A stretch of 15,497 nucleotides of DNA from Syntrophaceae bacterium UBA2208 (GTDB taxonomy: Bacteria; Desulfobacterota; BSN033; UBA1163): assembly GCA_002327885.1 (NCBI GenBank), contig DCUS01000047.1:1-15497 (forward strand), read 5' to 3'. The position numbers and the translations under genes were made by a program. Shown here in pieces: positions 14,074-15,497 of the stretch. Under the pieces are notes generated by a model, which made no database searches, was not told the origin of the DNA, and saw only the letters and a program-made list of their open reading frames with translations. Numbering within the stretch: position 1 is the stretch's first letter; each line of letters begins with the position of its first letter.

Positions 14074-15497
14074 ATGAATGCTAAGAACTTCAACAAAGAA
14101 ATGCCCTATGGTCATGGTGTGAACGCAACGGTCTCTATAGATAAAGTTCCTCTCAGTCACATCGAAGAGAGGCTTTCCCAACAATCGAGAAGGACTTCCG
14201 AGAACCTAAAATGGTTGACCCGCAACATGCATCCTTACTTCTTCATTACGATGAAAGAGGAAGAGGAAGCCATTCTTCATCTGGCTGCGAGGCTGGACGA
14301 TGTGCCAAAAGAAAAGAAAGTGACCCTGGTGGATCAGGAAAAAAAGCTGATCCTTGCCCAGTTGGATGTACCGGGCTCCATCTATGAAAGCCTGAGAATC
14401 CTCCAGGAGCGAGACATCTCCTATGCCGAGATGAGTCATTCCTATAATGTTCTTCCATCCGTCGGCAAATATTTGGAGATTCAGAGATTCGAGTTTGACC
14501 GAAGAGGACACGAAGAGATTGCAAAGGCAGGACCGGTCAAGATTCCGGGATGGATTAAGGCCAGCGTGCAAGGGGCCCTGAAGTTCCTTTATCCTGACTT
14601 CGATTTAAAGGAGTTCGAATCCAGTCTGAGGCTTTTATGGTTGAATCATGATTCCTACGTGAGGATCTCGCCGCCCGAACGAGTAGCCCGCGTTCTCTGG
14701 CTGTACCAGCAAGGCATCCAGCATGATGGACTCTTTTTTGATGTGGAGCAAAAAGAGGACGGGAGAGGCCACGAAGAATCCCGTGTCCTCTTCTCTGTTG
14801 GTAATCCCCCGCAAAAGGGATTTCTGACTCAAGTCAGCGAGATCTTCCAGAGATTGGATATTGGTGTCCGCCGCTCCTACTGTTTGATTATCAGCACCGG
14901 CGTTCACCCCTATTTCCTCGGCAACTTCTATGTCCTCACCCGTGACGGGAAGCTCGTGGAAAAAGGGTCTGCACTTTTCAACAAACTACAGAATGAACTG
15001 TACAATACCCAGATTCTTTCCGCCTCCAGCGTCTCGTACATGGATTTTGTGGACCGCCGAGTCTTCACAGGAGAAGAGGCCTCTCTGACCAATGCCTTTA
15101 TTGCATTTTGCCACACCTTCCTGGCACACAAGGAGCCGGATCGCTTTGATGAGAACATGGTCATCCACACCTTTCATTCTAATCCGGACATCACCCTGAA
15201 GCTGATCCGTCTTTTCAAGGTCCGTTTTGACCCGGATACCCGGGAAAGAGAACCATTGTATGAACAGGTTCTGAAAGAGACGGGGGAGATGATCGAAGGT
15301 TACCATACGGGGCAGAGGTACCTGGACGAGATCAGAAGGACCGTTTTTCGAATCTGTCTTTCTTTCATCAAAAGGATGCTGAAGACCAATTTCTTTATCC
15401 CGGAGAAACATGCCCTTGCGTTTCGACTGGATCCCGGAATACTGACTGACCTTGAGCCGACCTTCATCTCGGACCTTCCCCAGGGAAAACCTTTTCG
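14074..15497 (+). CDS. Large NAD-glutamate dehydrogenase-like protein (N-terminal part, cut by window)
   Basis: Open from ATG 14074 to the window end, 474 codons with no stop; the C-terminal part lies outside. The near-perfect Shine-Dalgarno sequence at 14058-14068 decides the start. The visible part is a soluble, non-catalytic-looking N-terminal region. Stretches such as SPPERVARVLWLYQQGIQHD (about 206-225), FLTQVSEIFQRLDIGVRRSY (about 250-269), STGVHPYFLGNFYVLT (about 274-289) and FHSNPDITLKLIRLFKVRFD (about 368-387) recall the long N-terminal region of large glutamate/amino acid dehydrogenases (about 1000 residues) found in Desulfobacterota. The Rossmann and catalytic segments are not in view, so the assignment rests on general resemblance. 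If correct, it would deaminate glutamate to 2-oxoglutarate with NAD. No membrane segments are seen. Confidence 0.6.
   Translation, partial: MNAKNFNKEMPYGHGVNATVSIDKVPLSHIEERLSQQSRRTSENLKWLTRNMHPYFFITMKEEEEAILHLAARLDDVPKEKKVTLVDQEKKLILAQLDVPGSIYESLRILQERDISYAEMSHSYNVLPSVGKYLEIQRFEFDRRGHEEIAKAGPVKIPGWIKASVQGALKFLYPDFDLKEFESSLRLLWLNHDSYVRISPPERVARVLWLYQQGIQHDGLFFDVEQKEDGRGHEESRVLFSVGNPPQKGFLTQVSEIFQRLDIGVRRSYCLIISTGVHPYFLGNFYVLTRDGKLVEKGSALFNKLQNELYNTQILSASSVSYMDFVDRRVFTGEEASLTNAFIAFCHTFLAHKEPDRFDENMVIHTFHSNPDITLKLIRLFKVRFDPDTREREPLYEQVLKETGEMIEGYHTGQRYLDEIRRTVFRICLSFIKRMLKTNFFIPEKHALAFRLDPGILTDLEPTFISDLPQGKPF

Noticed and set aside
14986..15411. 141-codon open frame on the - strand
   Set aside because: Antisense to a continuous + strand frame with a strong ribosome binding site and no family resemblance of its own.
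1..15497. CRISPR array, prophage, insertion sequence or defence island
   Set aside because: No regularly spaced repeats, integrase, transposase or phage genes; the genes are housekeeping, transport and proteostasis types.

Overview
The window looks like a chromosomal segment of a Gram-negative, probably anaerobic bacterium, most likely of the Desulfobacterota (old Deltaproteobacteria) or a near relative. This is inferred from family content, not from a marker gene. The clues are a TAXI-type TRAP uptake cassette with a DUF1850 protein, a bacterial deoxyhypusine-synthase-like enzyme, a short bacterial inositol-phosphate synthase, a LonC-type protease, a large glutamate-dehydrogenase-like protein, and C/G-rich palindromic and heptamer repeats of a kind I associate with that group. 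Twelve protein genes are supported. There are no rRNA or tRNA genes, CRISPR arrays or intact mobile elements, and no intergenic gap exceeds 300 bases.

Left part (1-5208, + strand). A PduO-type cobalamin adenosyltransferase is followed by a good sigma70-like promoter (TTGACA-17-TATAAA). Behind it lies a compact transport operon: TAXI periplasmic binding protein, DUF1850 membrane protein, fused TRAP permease, then a zinc-metalloprotease lipoprotein (predicted aminopeptidase family). The last three genes use apparent TTG starts. A hairpin covers the start region of the lipoprotein gene.

Middle (5183-7511). An inositol-3-phosphate synthase on the - strand overlaps the lipoprotein gene tail to tail by 26 bases. 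It is transcribed divergently from a deoxyhypusine-synthase-like gene. The 169 bases between their start codons hold a promoter candidate for each direction.

Protein quality-control block (7571-13783, + strand). A promoter (TTGAAA-17-TATATT) leads into a ClpX-like AAA+ unfoldase. It lacks the zinc-binding N domain, keeps the ClpP-docking IGF loop, and carries a C-terminal extension that appears to contain a second copy of the ClpX small domain. A DnaJ/CbpA-type co-chaperone gene starts on the stop codon of the unfoldase gene (TAATG). After a repeat-filled spacer and a new promoter comes a LonC-type protease with an intact Ser/Lys dyad but degenerate Walker motifs. It overlaps the 16S rRNA methyltransferase gene rsmE. 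rsmE contains a textbook terminator-like hairpin near its 5' end and an in-frame palindromic repeat further on. The unfoldase/J-protein pair next to a probably ATP-independent protease is the most interesting part of the window.

Right edge (13784-15497). A spacer with GGGGACA-type inverted repeats precedes a gene with a near-perfect ribosome binding site. It runs off the window after 474 codons and is probably the N-terminal half of a large NAD-dependent glutamate (amino acid) dehydrogenase.
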